From Candidatus Peribacteria bacterium (lineage in GTDB: Bacteria; Patescibacteria; JAEDAM01; Absconditabacterales; Absconditicoccaceae): 64,000 bases of DNA. Each line of letters begins with the position of its first letter. Position 1 is the stretch's first letter. The notes below the pieces were generated by a model that did not search any database, had not been told where the DNA came from, and was given only the letters and a program-made list of their open reading frames with translations. Where the stretch lies: the NCBI GenBank assembly GCA_031261265.1, contig JAISKI010000046.1, positions 3,880-67,879 on the forward strand, written 5' to 3'. Shown in pieces: positions 1-8,840 of the stretch. Position numbers and translations under genes: made by a program.

Positions 1-99
1 AAAAGTGCATCTTATTTTTCCTCTATCAAACAATTGAAAAGCAAAGGGAGATTTGTATATTTGCGGTATGATCAATCTTCATGCTATCTACTATCGTAA
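1..99 (+). CDS. C-terminal end of an upstream gene, possibly sbcD
   Basis: An open frame enters from the left edge and ends with TAA at 97-99, overlapping the sbcC start at 68 by 32 bases. The visible residues are SIKQLKSKGRFVYLRYDQ and a short tail. SbcD nuclease genes usually sit directly upstream of sbcC and often overlap it, so this could be the SbcD C-terminus, but 32 codons are too few to recognise a family. The call rests on position only. It may also be a chance frame. Confidence 0.3.
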   Translation, partial: KSASYFSSIKQLKSKGRFVYLRYDQSSCYLLS

Positions 100-2656
100 T
101 ATCTGACCCTTTGAAGGAAAAGACTGTTCTCTCATTTTTGATCAAGGGAAATTTCTCATTAAGGCACCCATTGGGAGTGGAAAGAGCTTCCTTTTTTTCG
201 ATGGACCCAGTTATGCCCTCTATAGAACAGCGAATAGAAACATGCTCAATATCCATAGTAAAGAAGGAGAAATAAGTCTGATTTTTTCTGAAGGGGAAAA
301 TTACTATCTCGTAAGAAGATCCCTCAAACCTGGGAAAAGCAAAGATAGCTGTAGTAGTCAGCTTTTCACCATCAGTTTTCAAGGCAACGACATTTTAAAA
401 ACATTAAAAAATCCTATTTTTTATCCCCCTACTAGGGGGGAACCGAACGAAGTGAGCGGGGGGCTATTGAATAGTGGAGAAGCTGACGGAGGGTTTCAAG
501 ACGAGGTTCTCCTCCGACATATTAACATCGTCCAAACCCTTTTCAGCAATCCCGACATCTTCCACCTTGAAGAGATCGTCCTCAAAAACGAAACCGACCT
601 CCAACAACAACTTGATCAACTCCTCCCTCCAAAATCCGTCTTCCTCTCTACAATGTTTTTGCTTCAAGACGCAGAAAATATTTTTGAAATGCAACCAGCA
701 GACAGACTCACGGTACTCAAAAATGTCTTCGGATTACTGGGAATCGATGAAGCGAAAGAACAGGTTCAAGATAAAAAAAGGGAACTTTCCTATAAACTCA
801 AAGCCCTCCAAGACCAGTCCCAACAAGACAACAAATTGAGAAAATGGCTGAAAGATCTCCGCGAGAACTACTCAACATTGGTGGCTTCCCCCTATTGAGG
901 GGGAATGTCCGAAGGACAAGGGGGTTTAGAACAAATCTCCACTTTTTTCACTGAACTCGAGCCTTTCCTCGACCAACTCACCCTCAACGACTTCACCCTC
1001 AACGGGCTAGATAGTCAGATTTTTATAAACCAACAAGTGGAACTCCAAGAAAAAGAAAAATCCCTCCTCGCTCTTCAAACCAGCAAAGAACACCTCACCA
1101 AACAAATCACCGACCACCAAACCCAAATCCAAAAACGAAACAACGAACACACCAAACTGCAATCAGAAGTATCCCTTTTAGAACAAAAAATCGCCCGCAT
1201 TGATACCAATCAAATTGAAAAATTAAAGAAAGAAAAAGCTGACCTCTACCACCAGCAAGAACAATTAGAAACAAATATCCCCACAGAAAAAATAGAAAAA
1301 TTCCTTATTTTGTTCCCCCTGCTAGGGGGGAGAGAGGAGGACGAGCCAAGAGTAGGACGACGGAAGGGGGGCTATCAACAGGGAGGGGTTGCCAATATCT
1401 ACGCCCTTATCCAAACCCTCAAACAACACTGAAAAGACCTCGCGAATGAGGTCCAACAAGCCGAACTTCAACTCAAAAATCTCGAACTGGAAGAAAAGAA
1501 CCAGCAAATCAAACTTGACCAACTAGCACAGGCAAAAAAAAGGCTGGAAGCCTTTGAAGGAACGATTGAAGAACAATCCACCTTCTCCTGTGAAAAAATC
1601 GGTACCAACTGCCCATTCATCAAAATCATCAACAAACAACATTTCGACCAATTAGAAAAACAGAAAGTTAGTCTGAAACAAGAAATTGAACAGATAGAGA
1701 GAACAGTAGTAGCGTTTCCCCTTGAGAAGGGGGAGGGAGGAGGACGAGCCAAGAGTAGGACGACGGAAGGGGGTTTGCTAACAGAAGCGATAAAACAGCA
1801 GATAGACCAGATCAAAAACTTTCTCACCGATATCGACTACAAATCCCGAGAAGAAAAATACACCGCCAAAGAAACCCTCCAAAAACAAATCCACGACAAA
1901 GACCAAACCATAATGAAACTTGAAACTGAAACCCAGAAACTCCAAGACTACCAGAATCAAAAAACAGCTTTTCAAACCTCTCTGGAAAATCTAAATAAAC
2001 AAATCACTACTGCCCAACAGCAGAATGAACAACTACAAGAACAGATACAACAACTCGAAACCCAGCTGAACGAACAACACCCCGAACAGCTCAAAACTCA
2101 ACTCCACACCTTGGCTAACATTCTGCAACTCATTCACGACATCGAGCAACTCATTGCTGACGCTACTGAGAATAAGAATCTGGTGAAAGCTCTGCAACAA
2201 CAAGAAAAGCTCCTGACTAATCTCTATGCCATTCTGAGTAAAGAACTCCTCCTCTTCGCACTCGAGGAATATTTGCCCGTTTTAAGTGAAATTATCAATT
2301 CGTACCTCATTCAAGTGGTGGACTACCAAATCGCCATGAAAATCACAGAAACCGCAGAAAAGCTTGAACTGGAAGCGAAAATTTATGATGAGAAAGGAGA
2401 GAGAGAAGTAAAAAGCCTGAGCTGAGGACAAAGAACTATTTTGAAACTCGTCCGAATGCTTGCGATCTCGTCTTACCTCCAGACTCCTCTCCTCTTTTTG
2501 GATGAGACCATCAATAATCTCGACACAGAAACCGTAAGTAAAGTCAGTGAAATGATTACCAACTTTGTGAAACAAAGGACGATGAAATTTTATACCGTCA
2601 CCCATAATACAGAAATTCAAGAAATGGGGATTTGGGATCAGATCGTGGAAATTTAG
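68..2656 (+). CDS. sbcC: SbcC/Rad50-type ATPase, coiled coil with in-frame repeats
   Basis: This is an 862-residue SMC-like ATPase of the SbcCD (Mre11-Rad50) nuclease, which processes DNA ends and hairpins. The N-terminal part shows the Walker A motif APIGSGKS at residues 33-40. A long Gln/Glu/Lys-rich coiled coil follows. A Cys pair in the middle (C508 and C515, SCEKIGTNCP) is a likely variant zinc hook. The C-terminal half carries LSGGQ at 784-788 and Walker B LLFLDE, then a THN segment. Four UGA codons (104, 896, 1430, 2423) must be glycine; the one at 2423 is the first Gly of LSGGQ. Start chosen at ATG 68 because the family's N-terminus (INLHAIYYRNIGPFEG) begins there. The coiled coil is interrupted by four GC-rich palindromic insertions (424-495, 886-928, 1313-1392, 1715-1775) that stay in frame. 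No clear ribosome site. The end is TAG, four bases before the next gene. Confidence 0.9.
424..495 (+). repeat. In-frame palindromic element A, copy 1 (in sbcC)
   Basis: A GC-rich block beginning CCCCCTACTAGGGGGG and ending GACGGAGGG lies inside sbcC (about residues 119-143). It adds the low-complexity stretch PPTRGEPNEVSGG plus a tail, unlike the surrounding protein. The C-run/G-run inverted repeat is shared with the other copies at 886, 1313, 1715 and 42362. Confidence 0.75.
886..928 (+). repeat. In-frame palindromic element A, copy 2 (in sbcC)
   Basis: A shorter copy, CCCCCTATTGAGGGGG followed by a GTCCGAAGGAC hairpin and a G-run. It encodes SPYGGGMSEGQGG inside the SbcC coiled coil. The UGA at 896-898 lies within the element and is read as glycine, so the insertion is only tolerated under the recoded genetic code. 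Confidence 0.72.
1313..1392 (+). repeat. In-frame palindromic element A, copy 3 (in sbcC)
   Basis: CCCCCTGCTAGGGGGG, then a purine-rich arm with GACGAGCCAAGAGTAGGACG and CGGAAGGGGGG. It is read here as GREEDEPRVGRRKGG. The arm from about 1335 to 1370 is essentially identical in DNA to copy 4 but read in another frame. Confidence 0.75.
1715..1775 (+). repeat. In-frame palindromic element A, copy 4 (in sbcC)
   Basis: CCCCTTGAGAAGGGGG with the same arm as copy 3, read here as GEGGGRAKSRTTEGG. It follows the cysteine hook region by about 40 residues. Confidence 0.75.
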
Positions 2657-2660
2657 TGTG

Positions 2661-3605
2661 ATGAATAATGACTATTTTATTTCTTTCGAAAAGAGTATGC
2701 AAGCTATAATGAAAGATCCAAACCGTGTAGATAAGCTTATCTCTACCATTATGCAGGCTGGAGCGGAAGAGCTCGTAGTAATTGCCGATTTTGATAAAAC
2801 GTTAACACACTGGAAAAATAATGGGAAGCCCACTTCTTCTCTACTTTCTCTCCTCAGGGATGGAAAGCATTTGACTCCAGAGTATCCAGAAAAAGCACAA
2901 GCTCTCTTTGAGCAGTACCACCCTTTTGAAATAGATACCTCTCTCCCCTGGGAGGAAAGAGTCCAGCTCATGGAAGAATGGTGGAATGGGCATCATCAGC
3001 TTCTCATTCAATGCGGACTGAATATCTCAGATTTGAAAGACATTGTCCAGAGCAGAGTATTGCAGGAAAGAGAGGGGGTAAAAGCATTTTTGAAACTGTT
3101 GAACGACCTCCAAGTACCTCTTTTGATTTTCTCTGCTAGCGGTTGTGGGGAGCTTATCCCTCTGTTTATTGAGGCGTTAGAAAGTAATTACTCCAATATT
3201 AAGTATCTCATTAACCATTTTCAGCGGGACGATCAGGGAAATGCTATCTCAGCACTGAAACCTGTTATTCATGCTCTGAATAAATCAGAAATTATCAAAA
3301 CGACCCTTCAACAATCCGACTCCATCTTTAATAAAAGGAAGAATATCATTCTCTTGGGAGATATGTTGGGGGATTTAGGAATGGTGGAAGGAGTCTCCTA
3401 TGATCATCTCCTCACGATCGGATTTTTTAACGGAGAGACCAATAGCAATAAAGCTGATTATTTGGACGCCTTTGATATCGTATTGGAGGGAGATGGAGAT
3501 TTTGAAGCTGTGAATGAATTATTTCAAGGGCTAGTGCATCCAAAAAGTGAATTAAAAAGCCTACCAAATAAATTTTTAGTAGGCTCCCAGAAACGGGATA
3601 GTTAA
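2661..3605 (+). CDS. Cytosolic 5'-nucleotidase III (UMPH-1) family, HAD fold
   Basis: This 314-residue protein looks like pyrimidine 5'-nucleotidase of the UMPH-1/P5N-1 family, a HAD-superfamily phosphatase that dephosphorylates nucleoside monophosphates. The HAD motif I is visible as DFDKTLTHW near residue 45, with the UMPH-1-type segment TPEYPEKAQALFEQYHPFE after it. Motif II is FSASGCGE. The acidic motif IV is LLGDMLGDLGMVEG. The length is usual for the family. GTG at 2658 directly precedes the ATG; I use the ATG at 2661. It starts four bases after sbcC, so the two are probably cotranscribed. No in-frame UGA. The last four bases overlap the convergent gene at 3602. A 7-bp inverted repeat (AGCCTAC ... 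GTAGGCT, 3557-3584) lies inside the end of the gene. Confidence 0.8.
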   Translation: MNNDYFISFEKSMQAIMKDPNRVDKLISTIMQAGAEELVVIADFDKTLTHWKNNGKPTSSLLSLLRDGKHLTPEYPEKAQALFEQYHPFEIDTSLPWEERVQLMEEWWNGHHQLLIQCGLNISDLKDIVQSRVLQEREGVKAFLKLLNDLQVPLLIFSASGCGELIPLFIEALESNYSNIKYLINHFQRDDQGNAISALKPVIHALNKSEIIKTTLQQSDSIFNKRKNIILLGDMLGDLGMVEGVSYDHLLTIGFFNGETNSNKADYLDAFDIVLEGDGDFEAVNELFQGLVHPKSELKSLPNKFLVGSQKRDS

Positions 3606-4105
3606 GAATGCGATGGAGCTCCGAAAAGGTCACCATTCCCTTCGAGGGGACGAAGTGAAGGAGCTTTAGGACAACTCTTTAGAAAATTTTTCGATAAAGC
3701 AAACGTAGGGATTAAGTGATTTTCTCCGTCACTACAGAAGAAGTTCCCAATACCAGGATCATTGGTCCATTCTACGAGCCCTATCACTTCGTAAGGAGCG
3801 AATCCTTCCAAAATTTCTCCACTGAAACCATTGTAAGTAAAATTACTCACTTTTCGGCTTTCCTTCAACTCATTTCTTACTTTTTTTGTGTACCAATCAC
3901 AGTATCCGTATACGGATTTTTCGATTTTCCATAGGGATAGAAACATGATTAGACATAAGACAACCCCAACTAACACAGCGACCCATACACTTACCAAACC
4001 AGCGATAGCAACTAAGATAAGGTCTCTTAGACTGAGTAATACAATAGCTACAATAAGCATTCGCAGGAAAGGGGATGTTCCCCAGATTTTTTTAATTCTT
4101 TTCAT
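3602..4105 (-). CDS. Small membrane protein, function unknown
   Basis: A 167-residue protein not assigned to a family. Residues about 14-60 form two closely spaced hydrophobic helices (RMLIVAIVLLSLRDL and ILVAIAGLVSVWVAVLVGVV continuing to IMFLSLW), followed by a charged soluble part with WTNDPGIGNFFCSDG. It overlaps the end of the convergent nucleotidase gene by four bases. It has its own promoter (4136-4164) and an A-rich leader instead of a Shine-Dalgarno site. It has no in-frame UGA. Confidence 0.6.
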   Translation of the reverse strand: MKRIKKIWGTSPFLRMLIVAIVLLSLRDLILVAIAGLVSVWVAVLVGVVLCLIMFLSLWKIEKSVYGYCDWYTKKVRNELKESRKVSNFTYNGFSGEILEGFAPYEVIGLVEWTNDPGIGNFFCSDGENHLIPTFALSKNFLKSCPKAPSLRPLEGNGDLFGAPSHS

Positions 4106-4135
4106 GATTATTTATTTTATTTGTTTTACATGATT

Positions 4136-4164
4136 AGTATATGGATATATATATCAAAAGTCAA
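4136..4164 (-). promoter_or_regulatory. Promoter for the 3602-4105 gene
   Basis: Reading the minus strand: -35 TTGACT (4164-4159), 17-bp spacer containing ATATATATAT, -10 TATACT (4141-4136), about 30 bases before the ATG. The TA-alternating spacer recurs at 7779, 28709 and 58224. Confidence 0.7.
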
Positions 4165-4170
4165 GTGAAT

Positions 4171-5655
4171 TTAATACACAATATATTTATCATCATGTCC
4201 CGTATAATAACTTTTGATCTTTAGTACATCCCCTTTTCTGACCCCCGCCTGCTCGAAGAGATCAATATATCCTTTTTGATGAATCTGTTTTCGAAATCGA
4301 AGCTCAGCTTCTTCATTACCTCGGGGGGTAATAAAAACGAGTCTACAAATTTCAGGATTTTGAACCAAGTAAACATTCACATATTTGGCAGTCACTTCAT
4401 CCAAATAATCGTTATCCACCAATCGCGGTTTTTCTGTTTCGGTGATTTCCGTGATCATTTCCTCCTCTTCGGTTTCTAAGAGGATCTGCACAGGCTCAAT
4501 GTCTGGCAAGGTCATTACAGGAGTCTTTTTGAGGATTTCTGCGAGTCCACGCGTTCGCTCACCCAATCCATAGTAGGTACCAGCTGAGGTGACGAACGTA
4601 TTTATTCTGATCAAGGCTTCAGAAAGCTGATCAAATCCGTTGTCATTGAGGTAAATAGAAAATCTCTCTACCAATTGCTTTTGATATTCTGTGATAAGTT
4701 CCTCATCGTTGATGAGGTCATATTTATTGAGAACAAAGATCACTCTTTTGGAAAGGACTACTTCGTCATCGACCGTCACTTGGAAGGTGATCAGATTTTC
4801 TTCCTGTTTGAAACTGAAAGCATAGTCCTCCACTCCCACTAAAAATTTATCTTCGATATAATACATAATTTCATCAAAAAGATTAATGGTTTCTTGGATC
4901 CCTTCGTCATACCTCGACATATCCATGATCATCGCAAAAATTCTCGATTTGAGGACATGACGGAGAAACTCGTTTCCGAGCCCTTTTCCATCAGCAGCAC
5001 CTTTAATCAGTCCAGGGATATCGACCATATTATACCTATACTCCCCTACAGAAATTGACCCCAAATTGGGAATCAACGTGGTAAAAGGATAATCAGCAAC
5101 TTTGGCCTTGGTGGAAGCTACACAGTTGATGAGAGAGGATTTCCCAACACTAGGATTTCCAATGAGTCCCACATCTCCCAAAAGCTGAAGCTCTAGCACC
5201 AGCTCGATTTTCTGTCAAGGTTCCCCTAGGAGGAAGAAATCGGGATATTGATTGATCGCATCTTTGAAGTGGATATTTCCTTTTCCTCCTGTACCACCAG
5301 ATAAGGCAGTCCATTCTTCACCGTCTTGGGTAAAATGGTGGAGGATTTTTCAGGTTTCTGCATCTTTGATGAGGGTTTCTACAGGGACTGTCAGAAAAAA
5401 ATCATCAGCATTTGCTCCATATTGATCTTTTGTCCTCCCATCTTCACCGTTTTTGGCCCTAAAATTCTTTTTGTACTTGTATTCTAAGAGGGTATTTTCG
5501 TCTTTGGTTGCTTTGAAAATGATAGCACCGCCATCTCCTCCATCTCCTCCATTGGGACCTCCATGAGGGATATTGGGAGCTCTTCTACCGCTGGCGATTC
5601 CATTTCCTCCTTTTCAAGATTCGACGGTGATACGAACTTCATCGTAAAATTGCAT
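4171..5655 (-). CDS. obg: Obg GTPase (CgtA)
   Basis: This 494-residue GTPase binds the ribosome and acts in 50S maturation and stress control. The glycine-rich Obg N-terminal domain (residues 1-155; GGPNGGDGGDGG is visible) is followed by the G domain with P-loop GNPSVGKSS at 166-174, the switch DIPGLIKGAADGKGLGNEF and NKYD. The C-terminal OCT domain follows (PRLVDNDY to the end). Three UGA codons fall where Obg has glycine: VESGKGGNG near the start, ETGKIL, and GEPGQKIEL just before the G domain. Start at ATG 5655 gives the family N-terminus (QFYDEVRITVESGKGGNG). No obvious ribosome site. A 3' neighbour at 4105 is separate, with its own promoter. Confidence 0.93.
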
Positions 5656-5851
5656 CTACTGCTCTGCTAATAAATAAAAAATCTGAATATTATTCTGCCG
5701 TTGTGGTAAGATTGTATGCTCGCAAGGACAGACTGCCTTCAGTATATGGAAAGGATTGAGATATGCAAGGGCGTATAGAAAAAGCTTGTACCAGTAGAGT
5801 TAAAATGACAGTAGTAGGTAAAAATAAAAATGTCAGATTTACAAAATAACT
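5656..5851. other. Intergenic stretch without a gene
   Basis: AT-rich spacer between obg and the transposase element; no convincing coding frame. It holds one copy of a 17-bp repeat GGCGTATAGAAAAAGCT (5770-5786), repeated at 6613-6629 on the other side of the transposase. The two copies may mark the outer limits of a larger insertion (inference). Confidence 0.45.
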
Positions 5852-5934
5852 AGCCCCGAAGGGGCGAAACATACTAGCACAGGGCAACGCCCTGTGCATC
5901 CCGTAGAATTACGGGATAAGCCACGAAGTGGCGA
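5852..5934. repeat. Left hairpin array of the transposase element
   Basis: Four perfect hairpins in a row: GCCCCGAAGGGGC (5853-5865), GCACAGGGCAAC GCCCTGTGC (5877-5897), TCCCGTAGAATTACGGGA (5899-5916) and GCCACGAAGTGGC (5920-5932). Read as a block it matches the reverse complement of 6419-6504. It lies directly downstream of the transposase stop. Such imperfect palindromes are the usual substrates of Y1 single-strand transposases. Confidence 0.8.
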
Positions 5935-5939
5935 AATAA

Positions 5940-6392
5940 TTATTCCCAGAGATATTTTGCATCATAATCCACATTATATTTTTCCAGAAATAATAACAAC
6001 TCATCCTTATAATCCTGTTTTATGTGATGATTTTTTTGGTTCTGTATGTATTGAATAACTTTATCCGTTTCCGTAGGATTAACGGAGAATATTCAATATC
6101 CATCTTGTCGATAAAAAGAAGAATATTGTGATCATTGCATTTTCATCCATTTTGAAGACTGTTTTTTTAGTTCTTCGATTAATTTCATTTGACTAATTTT
6201 TCTAGATAAGAGACATAAAATATGAATGTGGTCATTAAATCCTCAGATTTGAATTGCAGAACAGTCTAAAGCATTACAAATTCCCGCTAGATAAGCCCAA
6301 ATTTTAGGTTGAATGGTCTCATCAATATCTGGACTACGATATTTAGTGCTAAATGTAATATGAGCATACATTTTTGATAGAGATTGAGCCAT
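5940..6392 (-). mobile_element. tnpA: IS200/RAYT-type Y1 transposase
   Basis: This 150-residue Y1 single-strand transposase/REP-associated transposase has the HUH motif as H55-I-H57 in FNDHIHIL, the typical SSKWM segment, DGYGIFSV around residue 97 and the catalytic Tyr as Y115 in YIQNQKNHH. The C-terminal YDAKYLWE is typical of the family. Three UGA codons (IGGFND, MQGSQ, DGYGIF) are read as glycine, so the element is adapted to the host code. Y1 enzymes cut and join single-stranded DNA at hairpin ends; here matching hairpin arrays lie on both sides. All motifs are present, so it may be active. Start at ATG 6392. Confidence 0.88.
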
Positions 6393-6418
6393 AGGGTATT
6401 GATAATTTATAAATTATT

Positions 6419-6504
6419 ACGCCACTTCGTGGCTTGTCTTAGGGTATTCTACCCTACACAGGGCGTTGCCCTGTGCTAATTTGTTAAACCCCTTTGGGGT
6501 TTTT
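6419..6504. repeat. Right hairpin array of the transposase element
   Basis: Four hairpins: GCCACTTCGTGGC (6421-6433), AGGGTATTCTACCCT (6441-6455), CACAGGGCGTTGCCCTGTG (6457-6475) and AAACCCCTTTGGGGTTTTT (6486-6504). Their order going away from the gene mirrors the left array, making an imperfect inverted repeat of about 85 bases. The outermost hairpin with its T-run could also terminate transcription. Confidence 0.8.
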
Positions 6505-6684
6505 GGGGTTATTGGTGTTTTTAAGATATAATCATAAAAAATCAATTGATTTTAACTTTTACTGATATTTCTATTATTGGAAATTTACTGACATTTCTAT
6601 TTTACTACAACAGGCGTATAGAAAAAGCTGGTGGAAAAAAGGATAACGCAAAAGCGTCAAGGTAATTCCCCAACGCTTCTTCTT
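6505..6684. other. Intergenic stretch without a gene
   Basis: AT-rich spacer containing two ATTTCTATT repeats (6567-6603 region) and the second copy of the 17-bp repeat (6613-6629). No coding frame supported. Confidence 0.4.
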
Positions 6685-7725
6685 TTAGGTTTTTGGCTTT
6701 AGGGAAGGGGGCTTCCGTGATACCAAGGGTTTCCTTTCTTTTCGTTGTTCGCGAGTTTTTTGGATTAACGCACGGACTTCATAAGAATCAGTATTATTCA
6801 CGACGATCCAAGATTCTAAATCATCAAGTTCATCATTGCTCAGTTTTTTAAGAGTAGCTTCTGAACTAGCTCTATGACTGATCGATCCTCTGAGAATCCC
6901 CAATTTCCAACCAAGTTCATCCAGAAAAGTCTGATACATCAGTTTTTGAGAAGTACGAGACTCTATATCTCCGTCAATTTCTTTTTTATCTTCTTGGACT
7001 TCAGATATTTCTACTTCTAGATTAGAAAACTCTCCTGTCAGATCGGTTAACGATTCTTCTTGACACCATTGTTGCCATCGCCTTTTGGCGATTTTTAGAA
7101 TCAAACGGGTATCTTCCAGATTTTCTACCATTGTAGCCCAAGTCGCCCAGACCTCATCCAAAGGCAATCTTTCCCAAGTTTCACTATCAGAAAGATTAGC
7201 AATTTCCGCAGGTCCTCTCATCCAAAGAAAAGCCTGAAAGGTGAGGCTAAAATTCTGGACCTTAGCTATGAATTCCTGAAGAAATGCCTTATAATCTGGG
7301 TCTTCTTCTGGTAAGATTTCTAAGAGGTCGAACAATTCAACTAACTCATAATGTAGTGTAAGGAAAGGTTTCATCACATCATACTGCTGTAATTCACTCT
7401 GAAAGAGAAAACATTTTGGGAGATAGGGTAATCCAAGTACCATTTCCGTATGTTCTGAGAGTACTTCTGTAATTTCCTCACCAAGCACGGCAAATCCATC
7501 GATTTCCTGAGAAACTCGCATCACGGGGACCGTAAAGAACCCACCATCTTCTTTATCATAGAGTCCTTCTGATTGAGAACTTCTACAACCATAACGCAAA
7601 TAAAGCATTCCATCAATAAATTTAACATCCTGCTCTTTTACATATACCGTATTATCCTCCTTTTCTGTGGATAACTTCGTATAAGCTAATTGCCGATACG
7701 CAAAAATTTTTCCAATTACTTCCAT
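6685..7725 (-). CDS. Hypothetical protein, 346 aa
   Basis: I do not recognise this protein. It is soluble (no signal peptide or membrane helix), acidic and Leu/Glu/Trp-rich, with a mostly helical middle (residues about 120-250) and a basic proline-rich tail ending RKPPSLKPKT. A TSQKLMYQTFLDELGWKLG helix is clear near residue 260. The promoter at 7779-7807 and an A-rich leader precede ATG 7725. No in-frame UGA occurs, unlike most neighbours of this size. Confidence 0.6.
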   Translation of the reverse strand: MEVIGKIFAYRQLAYTKLSTEKEDNTVYVKEQDVKFIDGMLYLRYGCRSSQSEGLYDKEDGGFFTVPVMRVSQEIDGFAVLGEEITEVLSEHTEMVLGLPYLPKCFLFQSELQQYDVMKPFLTLHYELVELFDLLEILPEEDPDYKAFLQEFIAKVQNFSLTFQAFLWMRGPAEIANLSDSETWERLPLDEVWATWATMVENLEDTRLILKIAKRRWQQWCQEESLTDLTGEFSNLEVEISEVQEDKKEIDGDIESRTSQKLMYQTFLDELGWKLGILRGSISHRASSEATLKKLSNDELDDLESWIVVNNTDSYEVRALIQKTREQRKERKPLVSRKPPSLKPKT

Positions 7726-7778
7726 AATTTTACTTTTTTTATTGTTTGTATTATTTTTAGAAATTATTTGTTTTCCCG

Positions 7779-7807
7779 TTTATACGTATATATATATGGA
7801 AAATCAA
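7779..7807 (-). promoter_or_regulatory. Promoter for the 6685-7725 gene
   Basis: Minus strand: -35 TTGATT (7807-7802), 17-bp spacer with ATATATATATA, -10 TATAAA (7784-7779). It sits just beyond the gpsA stop, so the gene is transcribed separately from gpsA. Confidence 0.68.
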
Positions 7808-7815
7808 GCTCGTTT

Positions 7816-8778
7816 TTAAGAAAATACCATATGCTCGAGCTCTAGGGTTTCTCCCTGTAAAAGGTGTAAGGCTTGGGATAAAAGAGGAAAGTCTCCTTCC
7901 TGTGCCTCTAGGAGGAAAGGTAAAGATTCTAAGGCAGAGAAAGATTCGATCGTCATTGAAATCTCGGCTCTGATCTGATCGAGAGATCTCCCTTCGGCAA
8001 GGAGTTTCCCAGCTTGTCGGTTTCTACTAAAAGGACTCATCGCGGTGACAATCACATCGCCCAATCCTGAGATACCGTAGAGCGTTTCTGTTTGCCCTCA
8101 GCATTTTTTTACCATTTTCCCAATTTCCTGGATTCCTTTGGTGACCAGAACAGCTTTTTGATTGATCCCTCCACCTTTTCCATCACTGTATCCACACAGG
8201 AGTGCAAGAATATTTTTTAAGGTAGCAGAAAGCTGGATACCAATCAGATCAGTAGAAGTCTCATAGTGAAAATAGGTATTTTGAAAGAGGGCTCAGAGTT
8301 TTGAAGCGGTAGGCAGATCAGGAGAAACGAGAGATACCCAGGTGGGCATACGTTGGATGACTTCCTCAGCATGAGAAGGACCGGAAATCAATGCTACTTT
8401 ATCCGTCTGCAACACACGCTGTGCCTGCTGAGAAAAGAATAATTCGCGAGAGGGAGAGAGCCCCTTGGTCGCAATAATTACCTGCTGACCGCTATAATAA
8501 GGCTTCACTTTTTCCAGTACAAGAGAGAAAGCTTTGGACGGTACGGCAATAATGAGATATTCTGCCCCTTGTAATGCCTCTGGAAGATCCGTGGTCGCTA
8601 TGATCGACTCTGGTAAAACGCATTCCTTGAGATAGGCAGGATTGATATGGCACGAATTGATCAAATGGACTTCTTTTTCGTCACAGGACCATAAAACAGG
8701 TTGGTGAGCATTATCTGCCAATACTTGAGCTAAAGCTGTTCCTCGGGAACCTGCACCAATAATGGAGATTGCGGACAT
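7816..8778 (-). CDS. gpsA: Glycerol-3-phosphate dehydrogenase [NAD(P)+]
   Basis: This 320-residue enzyme reduces dihydroxyacetone phosphate to sn-glycerol 3-phosphate for phospholipid synthesis in the cytosol. The N-terminal Rossmann motif is IIGAGSRGTALAQ (from residue 6). Further family motifs are IIAVPSKAF, ATKGLS, SGPSHAEEV and the catalytic-domain block LKNILALLCGYSDGKGGG. The length is typical. Two UGA codons, at 8290 and near 8098 (KKCGQTETLYG), are glycine; the second lies in a conserved region. It lies 62 bases downstream of the PriA-like gene on the same strand. Confidence 0.9.
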
Positions 8779-8840
8779 CGTTGATCAAAAGAATAAAGTT
8801 ATTCGTTTCAGCCAAAAATTATTTGCCTCACTATATGGAG

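Noticed and set aside
242..2656. sbcC as four separate genes or a pseudogene broken by stops
   Set aside because: All pieces are in one frame, joined only by UGA, and UGA matches conserved glycine (LSGGQ).
5690..5899. 69-residue minus-strand frame left of the transposase
   Set aside because: It crosses the hairpin array, and no start signal or protein-like content supports it.
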